A DNA stretch of 64,000 nucleotides from Pseudoduganella aquatica. Its GTDB lineage: Bacteria > Pseudomonadota > Gammaproteobacteria > Burkholderiales > Burkholderiaceae_D. The first letter of the stretch is position 1. The number at the start of each line of letters is the position of its first letter. Shown piece after piece: positions 47,353 through 57,161 of the stretch. The notes under the pieces are model-generated. The model was not told the DNA's origin and did not search any database. It saw only the letters and a list, made by a program, of their open reading frames with translations. Location of the stretch: assembly GCF_009857595.1 (NCBI RefSeq), contig NZ_WWCU01000018.1, forward strand, positions 62,001-126,000. The letters are read 5' to 3'. The position numbers and the translations under genes are program-made.

Positions 47353-50058
47353 ATGTTGATCGAGAAATCTTTGGCGCGCTCGCTGCGCGTCGTATTTTCC
47401 GGAGGCGCAGCGATTGTGGGCCTCGGCATGCTGGCCCAACCGGCCATCGCGCAAAATGCGCCTATCCAGCGCGTTGAAATCACCGGCTCGGCCATTAAAC
47501 GCATCGACGCGGAAACCGCAGTGCCGGTCACCGTGGTTAAAATGGACGACCTGAAAAAACAGGGTATCACCACGATTGAACAGGTTATGTCCAACCTGAG
47601 CTCGGTTCAAACCAACCAGGGCACCAGCCAGGTTGTGGGCCTGAGCACCGGCGGCGCATCGTTCGCCGACCTGCGCGGCATAGGCGCAAATAAAACCCTG
47701 GTCCTGCTGAATGGCCGCCGCCTGGCGAATAACGCCTTCGACAGCTCGGCCCCCGACCTGAATATGATTCCATTCGCCGCGCTGGAGCGCGTCGAAGTAT
47801 TGCGCGATGGCGCATCCTCGCTGTACGGTTCCGACGCGGTGGGCGGCGTGATTAACTTTATCACCCGTAAGGACTACACCGGCGTCACCGTTACCGGCGG
47901 CATCGATTCCCCGAATAAAAAAGGCGGCGGTTCCAACAGCGCCAATATCGGCGTAGGCTACGGCAATCTGGACACCGACGGCTTTAATATCTTCGCCATG
48001 GGCGACCACCAAGTGCAGCGCCGCATCAACGGCCTGCAGCGCGATTTCAACAAGCGCTATCCAGGCGGCCTGTCGCCAACCACCAGCCCGGCCAACTATT
48101 ACCAGGACGGCAACAGCGGCAACCCTGCCGCGCCCAACTGCACCAGCTCGCCCAACCTGATCCCGGACGCCACCGGCAGCGGCTGCCAGATGACCACCTC
48201 CTCCTTCGTGGACTACATTCCCAAGAGCGAGCGCAACACCGGCCTGATCAAAGGCACGATGAAACTGAACGCCGACCACGAACTGGGCCTGGAATACCTG
48301 ATCTCCAAGAACACCGTCGGTAGCCAGATCGCTCCCGTGCCATACGGCGGCCTGTACCAGAACCGCGTGCGTCCGGACGGCTCGCTGAATCCTTACTACC
48401 CTGGCAACCCTGGCGCGATCACCCCGAACGTGCCGCTGAGCCCGACCTACACCGAAGAAAACACCCCGGCCGGCGTGCTGCCGGGCTTCGTGCACGTGAA
48501 ATGGCGCGACCTGCCGAACGGCTCGCGCGCAGGCGACGACGTGAACACCCAGCAGCGCTTCATCGCGTCGCTGAAGGGCACCGTGGCAGGCTGGGACTAC
48601 GAGGCAGCCTTCACCTACAATGAAAACAAGGTGAAAAGCAATCTGCTCGGCTACAGCGACGGCGGCATCATCACCAAGGGCGTGCGCGACGGCGTGATCA
48701 ACCCTTACGGCGAGCAAAGCGCCGCCGGCATGGCGCTGATCGAAAGCGCCGCGCTGAACGGCAATATCCAGAACGCCAAAGGCACGATGAAGGGCATCGA
48801 CGCCCACGCCAGCCGCGAACTGGGCGACTGGTTCAGCGCCGGCCGTCCAGCCGCCCTGGCCATCGGCGGCCAGTTCGACAAGCAGGACTTCCACAGCGCG
48901 GCCAACACCGAGTACGCTGAAAAAGTGGTGGCCTCCACCGGTATCGACCCGAACACGCTGAACGAAGGTTCGCGCAAGGTCAGCGCCGTGTACGCCGAGC
49001 TGAACATGGCCCTGCTGAAGGACCTGGACGTGACCGCCGCCGTGCGTTACGACAAATACAACGACTTCGGCAACACCACCAATCCGAAGTTCGGCTTCCG
49101 CTACCAGCCGAACAAGACCGTGCTGCTGCGCGGCTCCTACTCGACCGGCTTCCGCGCCCCGTCGCTGTACGAGATCAACTCGGCCCAGACCTACACCAAC
49201 ACCAACCAGTACGACGATCCGGTCAACTGCCCGGGCGGCAACCCGATTCCGGGCAAGCCGGCGGCGGCCAACTGCCAGCAGCAGTTCCAGTCCCTGACGG
49301 GCGGCAACAAGGCGCTGGCGCCTGAAGAGTCGACCAACTACGCGCTGGGCATCGTCATCGAGCCGGTCAACAACCTGTCGATGAGCCTGGACCTGTGGAA
49401 GCTGAAACTGGAACACCAGATCGGCCAGCTGAACCAGGACGACGTGTTCGGCGACCCGGTCAAGTACGCCGCGCTGTTCCACCGCACCGCCTCCGGCAAC
49501 CTGGCGACCGACGGTTCGCAGTGCCCCAACCCGCTGACCTGCGGCTATGTCGACCTGCGCACCCAGAACCTGGGCGGCGTGAACACCGACGGCCTGGACA
49601 TCAGCGTGAACTACAAGTGGCGCAGCGCCGACTACGGCAACACCACCCTGGCTCTGAACAGCACCTATGTGCACAAGTATGAGTACCAGAACAACGACGG
49701 CGGCGAATGGCACCAGAACGTGGGCGTGTTCTCCGGCACCGGCCCGATCTTCCGCTGGCAGAACAACGCCAGTGTGAACTGGACCAAGGGCATCTGGGGC
49801 GCCGGCCTGTCCGCGCACTCGAAGACCGGCTATATCGACCAGGATCCTGAATTCCGCGTCGCTTCCTACACCACCTGGGACGGCTACGCGACCGCGAACT
49901 TCATGAAAAACCTGTCGCTGACGCTGGGCGTGCGCAATCTGTTCGACCGCACCCCGCCGCTGTCCTACCAGACCGAGACCTTCCAGGCTGGCTACGATCC
50001 GCGCTTCACCGATCCTAAGGGCCGCACCTTCTACGCCCGCGCCACCTACAACTTCTAA
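47353..50058 (+). CDS. TonB-dependent receptor G
   Basis: Outer-membrane receptor, 901 residues. ATG at 47353 with AAGGA eight bases upstream. Signal peptide MLIEKSLARSLRVVFSGGAA...AIAQ, of the same type as A, B, C and E. Plug: IQRVEITGSAIKRIDAETAV, then FADLRGIGANKTLVLLNGRR. The barrel ends RATYNF. Several stretches (GNTTNPKFGFRYQPNKTVLL, TGFRAPSLYEIN) align best with receptor D, so D and G form a pair separate from A/B/F. It is convergent with gap and shares a two-way terminator with it. Confidence 0.92.
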   Translation: MLIEKSLARSLRVVFSGGAAIVGLGMLAQPAIAQNAPIQRVEITGSAIKRIDAETAVPVTVVKMDDLKKQGITTIEQVMSNLSSVQTNQGTSQVVGLSTGGASFADLRGIGANKTLVLLNGRRLANNAFDSSAPDLNMIPFAALERVEVLRDGASSLYGSDAVGGVINFITRKDYTGVTVTGGIDSPNKKGGGSNSANIGVGYGNLDTDGFNIFAMGDHQVQRRINGLQRDFNKRYPGGLSPTTSPANYYQDGNSGNPAAPNCTSSPNLIPDATGSGCQMTTSSFVDYIPKSERNTGLIKGTMKLNADHELGLEYLISKNTVGSQIAPVPYGGLYQNRVRPDGSLNPYYPGNPGAITPNVPLSPTYTEENTPAGVLPGFVHVKWRDLPNGSRAGDDVNTQQRFIASLKGTVAGWDYEAAFTYNENKVKSNLLGYSDGGIITKGVRDGVINPYGEQSAAGMALIESAALNGNIQNAKGTMKGIDAHASRELGDWFSAGRPAALAIGGQFDKQDFHSAANTEYAEKVVASTGIDPNTLNEGSRKVSAVYAELNMALLKDLDVTAAVRYDKYNDFGNTTNPKFGFRYQPNKTVLLRGSYSTGFRAPSLYEINSAQTYTNTNQYDDPVNCPGGNPIPGKPAAANCQQQFQSLTGGNKALAPEESTNYALGIVIEPVNNLSMSLDLWKLKLEHQIGQLNQDDVFGDPVKYAALFHRTASGNLATDGSQCPNPLTCGYVDLRTQNLGGVNTDGLDISVNYKWRSADYGNTTLALNSTYVHKYEYQNNDGGEWHQNVGVFSGTGPIFRWQNNASVNWTKGIWGAGLSAHSKTGYIDQDPEFRVASYTTWDGYATANFMKNLSLTLGVRNLFDRTPPLSYQTETFQAGYDPRFTDPKGRTFYARATYNF

Positions 50059-50071
50059 TGTAGACGGGCGA

Positions 50072-50109
50072 AAAAAAACCTCCCGGACGCGAGTCCGGGA
50101 GGTTTTTTT
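50072..50109. terminator. Two-way terminator between receptor G and gap
   Basis: AAAAAAACCTCCCGGAC and its exact complement around a GCGA loop; a 17-bp arm with A- and T-tracts at the ends, so it works in both directions. Confidence 0.95.
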
Positions 50110-50123
50110 ACGTCTGAAGCAAA

Positions 50124-51134
50124 TTACTTGGCAGTCATCAACGCCACGGTGGTGTCCAGCATGCGGTTGCTGAAGCCCCACTCATTGTCGTACCACGACG
50201 AAACCTTGACCAGGCGGCCCGACACTTTGGTCAGGGTCGAGTCGAAGTTCGACGAAGCAGGATTGTGGTTGAAGTCGATCGATACCAGCGGTTCGGTCTG
50301 GTAGGTCAGCACTTCTTTCAGCGCGCCTTCGGAAGCGGCTTTCATCAGCGCGTTGACTTCGTCCACGGTGGTGTCGCGCGAGGCGATGAAGGACAGGTCG
50401 ACCAGCGACACGTTGATGGTCGGCACGCGGATCGCGAAACCGTCCAGCTTGCCGTTCAGCTCAGGCAGCACCAGGCCGACCGCGGCGGCGGCGCCGGTCT
50501 TGGTCGGGATCATGGACATGGTGGCCGAACGGGCGCGGCGCAGGTCTTCATGCATCACGTCGGACAGCACCTGGTCGTTGGTGTAGGCGTGCACGGTGGT
50601 CATCAGGCCGGTTTCGAGGCCGATGGCGTCGTGCAGGGGCTTGACCAGCGGGGCCAGGCAGTTGGTGGTGCAGGAAGCGTTCGAGATCACGGTGTCGGTG
50701 GACTTCAGCACGTGCTGGTTCACGCCGTACACGATGGTCGCGTCCACGTCCTTGCCGCCCGGTGCGGAGATGATGACTTTCTTGGCGCCGCCCTTCAGGT
50801 GGGCCGAAGCCTTTTCCTTGGTGGTGAAGAAGCCGGTGCACTCCAGCACCACGTCCACGCCCAGGTCGCCCCATGGGATTTCAGCCGGATTGCGCTGCGC
50901 GAAGACGCGGATCACGTCGCCGTTGACGATCATATTGTCGCCGTCCACCGTCACGGTGCCGGGGAACTTGCCGTGCGCGGTGTCGTAGCGGGTCAGGTGC
51001 GCGTTCGACTTGGCGTCGCCCAGGTCGTTAATGGCAACGATCTGGATGTCTTGCTTTTTGCCGCCTTCGTAGAAAGCACGCAGTACATTACGGCCGATGC
51101 GGCCATAGCCATTGATTGCTACTTTGATCGTCAT
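50124..51134 (-). CDS. gap: Glyceraldehyde-3-phosphate dehydrogenase, type I
   Basis: Glycolytic NAD-dependent enzyme, 336 residues. The Rossmann fold starts [17 protein letters not shown]; the catalytic Cys155 is in [28 protein letters not shown] near the end is typical. Asp37 of the VAINDLGD segment at the end of the second strand supports NAD rather than NADP use. It lies 37 bp after tkt, with AGGAG before the ATG, so tkt-gap is one operon linking the pentose phosphate pathway and glycolysis. Confidence 0.97.
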   Translation of the reverse strand: MTIKVAINGYGRIGRNVLRAFYEGGKKQDIQIVAINDLGDAKSNAHLTRYDTAHGKFPGTVTVDGDNMIVNGDVIRVFAQRNPAEIPWGDLGVDVVLECTGFFTTKEKASAHLKGGAKKVIISAPGGKDVDATIVYGVNQHVLKSTDTVISNASCTTNCLAPLVKPLHDAIGLETGLMTTVHAYTNDQVLSDVMHEDLRRARSATMSMIPTKTGAAAAVGLVLPELNGKLDGFAIRVPTINVSLVDLSFIASRDTTVDEVNALMKAASEGALKEVLTYQTEPLVSIDFNHNPASSNFDSTLTKVSGRLVKVSSWYDNEWGFSNRMLDTTVALMTAK

Positions 51135-51171
51135 ACTAAGCTCCTGATGAAATAAAAAGGGTTAAGCAGTA

Positions 51172-53169
51172 TTAGGCAACCAGAACGGATTTAACTTTGG
51201 CCACGACGTTTTCCACCGTGAAGCCGAAATGCTTGAACAGCACAGGCGCGGGAGCGGACTCGCCGAAGGTGTCGATGCCGACCACGGCGCCTTCCAGGCC
51301 CACGTATTTGTACCAGAAATCGGTCACGCCGGCTTCGATGGCGACGCGCGGCGTGCCTTTGGTCAATACGCTGGCCTTGTAGGCGGCGTCCTGGCGGTCG
51401 AACACGTCGGTCGACGGCATGGACACCACGCGCGCGGCGATGCCTTCGGCGGCCAGCGCGCTGGCGGCGTTGACGGCCAGTTCCACCTCGGAACCGGTGG
51501 CGATCAGGATGACCTTGGCGTCGGCCACGTCGTTCAGCACATAGCCGCCCTTGGCGATATTGGCCACCACGGCGGCGCTGCGCTCCATGTACGGCAGGTT
51601 CTGGCGCGAGAAGATCAGGGTCGACGGGCCGTTCTTGCGCTTGACCGCTTCGCCCCATGCCACCATCGATTCGACGGTGTCGGCAGGACGCCAGTTGTCC
51701 AGGCCTGGAATCAGGCGCAGCGACGAGACGTGCTCGACGGACTGGTGGGTCGGGCCGTCTTCGCCCAGGCCGATGGAGTCGTGGGTGAACACGAACAGCG
51801 AGCGCTGCTTCATCAGGGCGGCCATGCGCAGGGCATTGCGGCTGTAGTCCGAGAAGGTCAGGAAGGTGGCGCCGAACGGGATGTAGCCGCCGTGCAGGGC
51901 GACGCCGTTCATGATGGCGCTCATGCCGAACTCGCGCACGCCGTAGTTGATGTGGTTGCCGGTCTTGCCGGAACGCAGGTTGACGGACTCTTTCCAGTTG
52001 GTCAGGTTGGAGCCGGTCAGGTCGGCCGAGCCGCCCAGGAACTCAGGCAGCACGGGGGCCAGGGCCTGGATGGCGTTCTGGCTGGCCTTGCGGGTGGCGA
52101 TGGTTTCTTTCTTGTCCACGCAGGCGGCCACGGCGGCGGCCAGGGTGGCGTCGAAGTTGGCCGGCAGCTCGCCTGCCATGCGGCGCGCCAGTTCGGCGGC
52201 TTCCGCAGGGAACTTGGCGCTATATTCGGCGAATTTCGCGTTCCAGTCGGCTTCGTGCTGCGCGCCGGCGGCTTTCGCGTCCCACGCGGCGTACACGTCG
52301 GCAGGGATTTCGAACGGGGCCGGGGTCCAGCCGATGTATTCGCGCACGGCGGCGATTTCCTTGTCGCCCAGCGCGGCGCCGTGCACCTTGTCGCCGCCCT
52401 GCAGGTTGGGCGAGCCCTTGCCGATAATGGTCTTGCAGCAGATCAGCGTAGGCTTGTCGGATTGCTTCGCGGCGGCGATGGCGGCGTCGACCGCGGCAAC
52501 GTCGTGGCCGTCGACGGCGCGGATCACGTTCCAGCCGTAGGCTTCGAAGCGTTTCGGGGTGTCGTCGGTGAACCAGCCTTCGACCTTGCCGTCGATGGAG
52601 ATGCCGTTGTCGTCGTACAGGGCGATCAGTTTTTTCAGGCCCAGGGTGCCGGCCAGCGAGCACACTTCATGCGAAATGCCTTCCATCAGGCAGCCATCGC
52701 CCACGAAGGCGTAGGTATAGTGGTCGACCACGTCCAGGCCCGGCTTGTTGAACTCGGCCGCCAGCAGGTACTCGGCCAGCGCCATGCCGACCGCGTTGGC
52801 GATGCCCTGGCCCAGCGGGCCGGTGGTGGTTTCCACGCCCGGGGTGATGTCCACTTCCGGGTGGCCCGGGGTTTTCGAGTGCATCTGGCGGAAGGCGCGG
52901 ATGTCGTCCATGGTCACGGCGTAGCCGGCCAGGTGCAGCAGCGCGTAGTGCAGCATGGAGCCGTGGCCGTTCGACAGCAGGAAGCGGTCGCGGTTCAGCC
53001 ATTTCGGGTTGGCGGGATTGTGGCGGTGATGACCGCTCCACAGCGCGACAGCGATTTCAGCCATGCCCATGGGCATGCCTGGGTGGCCGGAATTGGCCTT
53101 CTGTACAGCGTCCATTGCCAGCGCGCGGATCGCGTTGGCCATTTGAGTGGTTGGGAGCGTAGTAGTCAT
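51172..53169 (-). CDS. tkt: Transketolase
   Basis: Thiamine-diphosphate enzyme of the non-oxidative pentose phosphate pathway, 665 residues. Landmarks: [20 protein letters not shown] with the active-site His, [20 protein letters not shown], the cofactor site [20 protein letters not shown] with [10 protein letters not shown], and [20 protein letters not shown] in the pyrimidine domain. The length is that of E. coli TktA. It makes erythrose-4-phosphate, the co-substrate of the DAHP synthase at 32.7-33.8 kb. It is the first gene of tkt-gap and diverges from rsmE. Confidence 0.97.
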   Translation of the reverse strand: MTTTLPTTQMANAIRALAMDAVQKANSGHPGMPMGMAEIAVALWSGHHRHNPANPKWLNRDRFLLSNGHGSMLHYALLHLAGYAVTMDDIRAFRQMHSKTPGHPEVDITPGVETTTGPLGQGIANAVGMALAEYLLAAEFNKPGLDVVDHYTYAFVGDGCLMEGISHEVCSLAGTLGLKKLIALYDDNGISIDGKVEGWFTDDTPKRFEAYGWNVIRAVDGHDVAAVDAAIAAAKQSDKPTLICCKTIIGKGSPNLQGGDKVHGAALGDKEIAAVREYIGWTPAPFEIPADVYAAWDAKAAGAQHEADWNAKFAEYSAKFPAEAAELARRMAGELPANFDATLAAAVAACVDKKETIATRKASQNAIQALAPVLPEFLGGSADLTGSNLTNWKESVNLRSGKTGNHINYGVREFGMSAIMNGVALHGGYIPFGATFLTFSDYSRNALRMAALMKQRSLFVFTHDSIGLGEDGPTHQSVEHVSSLRLIPGLDNWRPADTVESMVAWGEAVKRKNGPSTLIFSRQNLPYMERSAAVVANIAKGGYVLNDVADAKVILIATGSEVELAVNAASALAAEGIAARVVSMPSTDVFDRQDAAYKASVLTKGTPRVAIEAGVTDFWYKYVGLEGAVVGIDTFGESAPAPVLFKHFGFTVENVVAKVKSVLVA

Positions 53170-53290
53170 CGTGGTGATTGCGGAAGGTTTGAAATAGGGT
53201 AAAGCCTGCTTGCTTGAACCAAGTATTTTACCAGACCGGGGGGCAGCCCATTAAAATTACGCATCCAAGCGCACTCACCAAGGCCCCCGC

Positions 53291-54016
53291 ATGCCCCGTT
53301 TCTACTGCCCGCAGCCGCTCGCCATCGGCCTCACCATCGACCTGCCGGAAGCGGTCGCCCACCATGTGCACGTGGTGCGCCTGGCCCCGGGCGAGGCCGT
53401 CACGCTGTTCAACGGCGACGGCGGCGAGTACACGGCGGTGCTGCAGACGGTGGAAAAACGCCGCGCCAGCGCCGAAATCAAAGCCCATACGGCGCGCGAG
53501 GCCGAACTGCCCTACGCGGTGACGGTGGCGCAGGCGCTGCCGGAAGCGTCCAAGATGGACTGGATTATCGAAAAGGCGGTCGAGCTGGGCGCGGCCGCCT
53601 TCCAGCCGCTGGCCGCGCGCCGCTGCGTGGTCAGGCTGTCGGGCGATCGCGCTGAAAAGAAATTAGCACATTGGCAAGGCGTGATTATCTCGGCCTGCGA
53701 GCAAAGCGGCCGCAACCGGGTGCCGCAACTGGCGCCGGTGGACGAGTTCAAGGACTGGATCGCGCAGCAAGACCTGCACCGCCGCGTGATCCTGACCCCG
53801 CGCGCCACCCAGTCGCTGGCCGACTGGGCGCGCCACCAGCCGCCGCAGGCGCTGACCATCATGGTCGGTCCCGAAGGCGGCTTCTCGGACGACGAGGAAA
53901 ACCTGGCCGTCGCCCAGGGCGCGCTGCCCCTGTCCATGGGGCCGCGCATCCTGCGCACCGAGACGGCCGCGCTGGCCGCCCTGGCCGCATTGAATGCCAG
54001 CTGGGGCGGCATGTAA
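53291..54016 (+). CDS. rsmE: 16S rRNA m3U1498 methyltransferase
   Basis: RsmE methylates N3 of U1498 in helix 44 of 16S rRNA. The 241-residue product has the PUA-like N-terminus (VAHHVHVVRLAPGEAVTLFN), the KMDWIIEKAVELGAAAFQPL block, EQSGRNRVP and the SPOUT knot with VGPEGGFSDDEENLA and LGPRILRTE-like MGPRILRTETAALAAL. Length is normal. It ends nine bases before the end of convergent receptor H, with no terminator between, so the two transcripts may overlap. Confidence 0.95.
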   Translation: MPRFYCPQPLAIGLTIDLPEAVAHHVHVVRLAPGEAVTLFNGDGGEYTAVLQTVEKRRASAEIKAHTAREAELPYAVTVAQALPEASKMDWIIEKAVELGAAAFQPLAARRCVVRLSGDRAEKKLAHWQGVIISACEQSGRNRVPQLAPVDEFKDWIAQQDLHRRVILTPRATQSLADWARHQPPQALTIMVGPEGGFSDDEENLAVAQGALPLSMGPRILRTETAALAALAALNASWGGM

Positions 54017-54025
54017 GGCGCTACA

Positions 54026-56860
54026 TCAGAACTTGTAGTTGGCCTTGACGGTGAAGAAGCGGCCGCGCGCGCTGTGCAGCGCCGAGTTGTAGCCCGCCAC
54101 CGAGTACGACGGATCGTACGGCGCCTTGGTGTTGAACGCGTTGGCCACGTTAAACGTCAGCACGGTGTTGCGGAAGCCGGTGTAGGCGTAGGCCAGGTCC
54201 AGCGTGGCCATGGACTTCACTTTGCACTCGGGATAGAACTTGGTGTAGTTCTCGTTGCGGTTGGCGCGGCCGTATTCGCAGTACGGCTCCTCGTACGGGC
54301 CAACCCTGCCGTCCTCCTGCACGCTGTAGGCCGCCATCATCGAAATCGACGAGATGTAGTTGGCGGTGGCCGTCAGGCTGTGCTGCTGGATGCTCCAGGT
54401 GGACGACAGCGACGCGCGCAGGCGCGGGATTTCGCCCACGCTGGTGGTGTCGTTGTAGACCGCGCCGTTGGTGCCGACCAGGTCTATCATCGGGTCGCCT
54501 TCGGACTGGGCCTTCTTGTAGCTCAGCGTGTAGCTGGCGTTCAGGCGGCTGGCCAGCTTGCCGTAGGCGCCCAGGTTGTTGCGCAGCGCCAGTTCCAGGT
54601 CGATGCCGCTGGTGCGGGTGCCACCGGCATTGATGTAGGGCGTTTCAATGCTGATCAGCGGGCCCGAGTTCGGGATCAGGTTGTTGCTGGCGTCGCGCAG
54701 CCAGGTGCCCTGGTTCTGGTCACGCTTGACGCGGCTGGCCAGCTTGGGATCGTTGATCACCGCCACCGGCGACATCAGGTCGGTTTCCTTGTCCTTGCGG
54801 ATGTTGTAGTAGTCGAACAGGATGTCGAAATTGTTCGCCGGCGAGAAGATCAGGCCGGCCGTGAAGCTCTTCGAGGTTTCCGGCACCAGGTCCTTGTTCG
54901 ATGCGGCCACGCCCGACAGGCTCTTCAGGCAGTCGGTCGCGTCGGCGCCCGGCTTGCCGCAGCGCAGCTTGTCCTCGAAGCTGTTCAGGAAGTACTGCGT
55001 GCCGCCGTCCACCATCTGCGTCAGCGACGGCGCGCGGAAGCCTTCCGAGTAGGTGCCGCGCACGGCCAGGGTCGGGCTCACGGTCCACTTCACGCCCGCC
55101 TTGGGCGTGAAGCTGCCGGAGAAGCCGTCATATTTGTCGTAGCGGCCGGCCAGTTCCACGTCCACCGACTTGAGCACCGGCAGGCGCACCTCGGAGAACA
55201 CCGAACGCACGTCGCGCTTGGCTTGCGAATACTGGTTGGCCAGGCCGATGATCTCGCCCTTGACGGTGCGCGCGTCCGGCACGATGCTCATTTTCTCCTG
55301 CTTCAGCTCGGCGCCCACGGCCAGGCCGATGGCGCCGCCGGCCAGCTGGCCCAGCTCGGTGCTGCCCTTGATGTCCCACTGGGTGATGCTGGCCTTGCCG
55401 TCCAGCGGCGAGTCCACCGTCACGCCCGGCGTGCCGGCAATGGTTTTCAGCGGCACGTTCTCGGTCACCAGGCGCTGCACGATAGGCAGGTACAGGAAGC
55501 CGTTCGACACCTGGTGGCGCTTGGACTCGTTGTACAGCAGGCCGGTATCCCAGTCCCAGTTGAAGTGGCTGCCCTTCAGGCCGGCCAGCAGACGGGTCGA
55601 GGTGTTTTCGTTCGAGCTGCCGCCCTTGGCGTCGGTAAAGCGGTAGTTGACCGCCACCGGCACCGCGCCGGCCGTGCCGCGGGTCGGGTTGTCCGGATGG
55701 TTCACGCCCAGGATGGGCTGGAAGCTGATGCCGGGTCCGTCTTTCGGGAACACCGTGGTCTTGTTGCGCGACAGGGTGCGCGACACGCCCGCGTATTCCA
55801 GCTCCGATTTGCTGTAAGACGCTTCGGCGAAGGCGCGGATATTGGCGTCGACCTTGAATTCGGCGCGCGCCAGCACGTTCGAGCTCTCCGCCTTGCCCTG
55901 CGCGTCCTCATACTGCCAGCCGTCGTAGTTGCAGAACTTGTTGCCGATCATGACGTCCGAGGCCAGCATCGGCACCAGCGCGGTGGAACCGGTGCGGATG
56001 TCGGCCGGGTTGCAGCTCAGGTCGGCCGACACATAGCGGTTGAAGGAGCCGCTGCCCAGGCGCGATTCCTTGAAGAACACCGGATACTGGCTCACGCTGC
56101 TGTAGTAGCTGCTCAGGCGCCCGTCCATGGCGCGCGACTGGTCGGCGTGCACGGCGCGCGCTTCGGCGATCGGGGTGCGGTCGCGCCGGGAGAAGTCGAA
56201 GGCGACGAAGGCGTTGAAGCGGTCCTCTTCCAGGTCGCCGAAACCGTAGGCGCCGCTGATGCCGCTGCGGCCGAAGTTGCCGTAGCCGTCCTGGCTGCGC
56301 TGGGCGGTGATGTCGCCGCCCTTGAAATTGCTCTTGGTGATGAAGTTAATTACGCCGGCAATCGCGTCCGAACCGTACACGGCCGAACCGCCGTCCTTCA
56401 GGATCTCGACGCGTTCCAGCGCCGACAGCGGGATGGAATTCAGGTCGTACTGGGTGGACTGGCCGGCGTTCGGGTCGGCGTAAGCGGCCGGCGACATGCG
56501 GCGGCCGTTGATCAGCACCAGCGTGGAAGCCGAACCCAGGTTGCGCAGCGAGGCGGTGGCCAGGCCCTTGGAGAAGCCGCCGTCGCGCGAGTCGACCTGG
56601 TTGGACGAACCGAGCGCGGGCACTTTGGCCATCAGGTCGGCGACGCTGACGGCGCCGGACTGCTCGATCTCTTTCTTGGAAATCACTTGCACCACCGACG
56701 GATTCTCCGTCGAAGTGCGCTTCAGGTTGGAACCGGTGACGATCACGCGCTCGATCGGCGCATCAGCCGCCGGGGCCGCTTGAATTTGCGCCGTCGCGAA
56801 CTCGCTCCAGCCCGCGGTACCCAGCAGTGCAATGGCCTGCACTATCAATTTTTTCTTCAC
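54026..56860 (-). CDS. TonB-dependent receptor H (GTG start)
   Basis: Outer-membrane receptor, 944 residues. I start at GTG 56858-56860: GGAG lies five bases upstream and the signal peptide MKKKLIVQAIALLGTAGWSE...ATAQ follows at once. The longer open frame to 56974 adds 38 residues without signal character. Plug: IERVIVTGSNLKRTSTENPS, then ATASLRNLGSASTLVLINGR and SAVYGSDAIAGVINFITKS. The barrel ends VKANYKF. Its signal peptide and promoter differ from those of the 17-37 kb cluster, so it is probably under other control, shared with the Oar-like gene through a palindromic operator. Confidence 0.92.
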   Translation of the reverse strand: MKKKLIVQAIALLGTAGWSEFATAQIQAAPAADAPIERVIVTGSNLKRTSTENPSVVQVISKKEIEQSGAVSVADLMAKVPALGSSNQVDSRDGGFSKGLATASLRNLGSASTLVLINGRRMSPAAYADPNAGQSTQYDLNSIPLSALERVEILKDGGSAVYGSDAIAGVINFITKSNFKGGDITAQRSQDGYGNFGRSGISGAYGFGDLEEDRFNAFVAFDFSRRDRTPIAEARAVHADQSRAMDGRLSSYYSSVSQYPVFFKESRLGSGSFNRYVSADLSCNPADIRTGSTALVPMLASDVMIGNKFCNYDGWQYEDAQGKAESSNVLARAEFKVDANIRAFAEASYSKSELEYAGVSRTLSRNKTTVFPKDGPGISFQPILGVNHPDNPTRGTAGAVPVAVNYRFTDAKGGSSNENTSTRLLAGLKGSHFNWDWDTGLLYNESKRHQVSNGFLYLPIVQRLVTENVPLKTIAGTPGVTVDSPLDGKASITQWDIKGSTELGQLAGGAIGLAVGAELKQEKMSIVPDARTVKGEIIGLANQYSQAKRDVRSVFSEVRLPVLKSVDVELAGRYDKYDGFSGSFTPKAGVKWTVSPTLAVRGTYSEGFRAPSLTQMVDGGTQYFLNSFEDKLRCGKPGADATDCLKSLSGVAASNKDLVPETSKSFTAGLIFSPANNFDILFDYYNIRKDKETDLMSPVAVINDPKLASRVKRDQNQGTWLRDASNNLIPNSGPLISIETPYINAGGTRTSGIDLELALRNNLGAYGKLASRLNASYTLSYKKAQSEGDPMIDLVGTNGAVYNDTTSVGEIPRLRASLSSTWSIQQHSLTATANYISSISMMAAYSVQEDGRVGPYEEPYCEYGRANRNENYTKFYPECKVKSMATLDLAYAYTGFRNTVLTFNVANAFNTKAPYDPSYSVAGYNSALHSARGRFFTVKANYKF

Positions 56861-57008
56861 TTTTTCTCCAGTCGAGGAAAGACCGGCGGCGCCCTCGTGA
56901 GGCGCATTGCCAGCCATTAATCGGCCCGGCTGCGCTCCGACAGCAGGGTCCGTCTCTGAGTATAGACATAGCAATTCGTAAAGATTGTTACTTTCCGATG
57001 TTAACCGG

Positions 57009-57045
57009 ATAATATTGTCAATTTACAACAGCACCAAAGTGGTGC
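57009..57045 (-). promoter_or_regulatory. Receptor H promoter with overlapping palindromic operator
   Basis: On the minus strand TTGGTG (57037-57032) and TATTAT (57014-57009) are 17 bp apart. A perfect palindrome GCACCA-N3-TGGTGC (57031-57045) covers the -35. The same pair, palindrome plus TTGGTG-17-TAATAT, is found before the Oar-like gene. The half-site resembles NtrC-type TGCACCA, but no sigma-54 promoter was found, so repression or class II activation by an unknown regulator is as likely. A TTGACA at 57022-57017 lacks a fitting -10. Confidence 0.5.
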
Positions 57046-57161
57046 AAGCCGCCGCAGTGGACGGACGCCCTGCCCCGTGCTACGATTACCGGTTACGCGC
57101 CGTGCGCGCGCATTTTCACTCCCTATCAACCTGCTTGATAACTACAAGCACAGGAACCGCC

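Noticed and set aside
57017-57022. TTGACA before receptor H as a member of the shared promoter group
   Set aside because: There is no TGn or TTTSAT-like -10 at the right distance; the TTGGTG-17-TATTAT pair fits better.
57031-57045. Definite NtrC/sigma-54 control of receptor H
   Set aside because: The palindrome resembles an NtrC site, but no convincing GG-N10-GC promoter is present, so only a generic operator is claimed.
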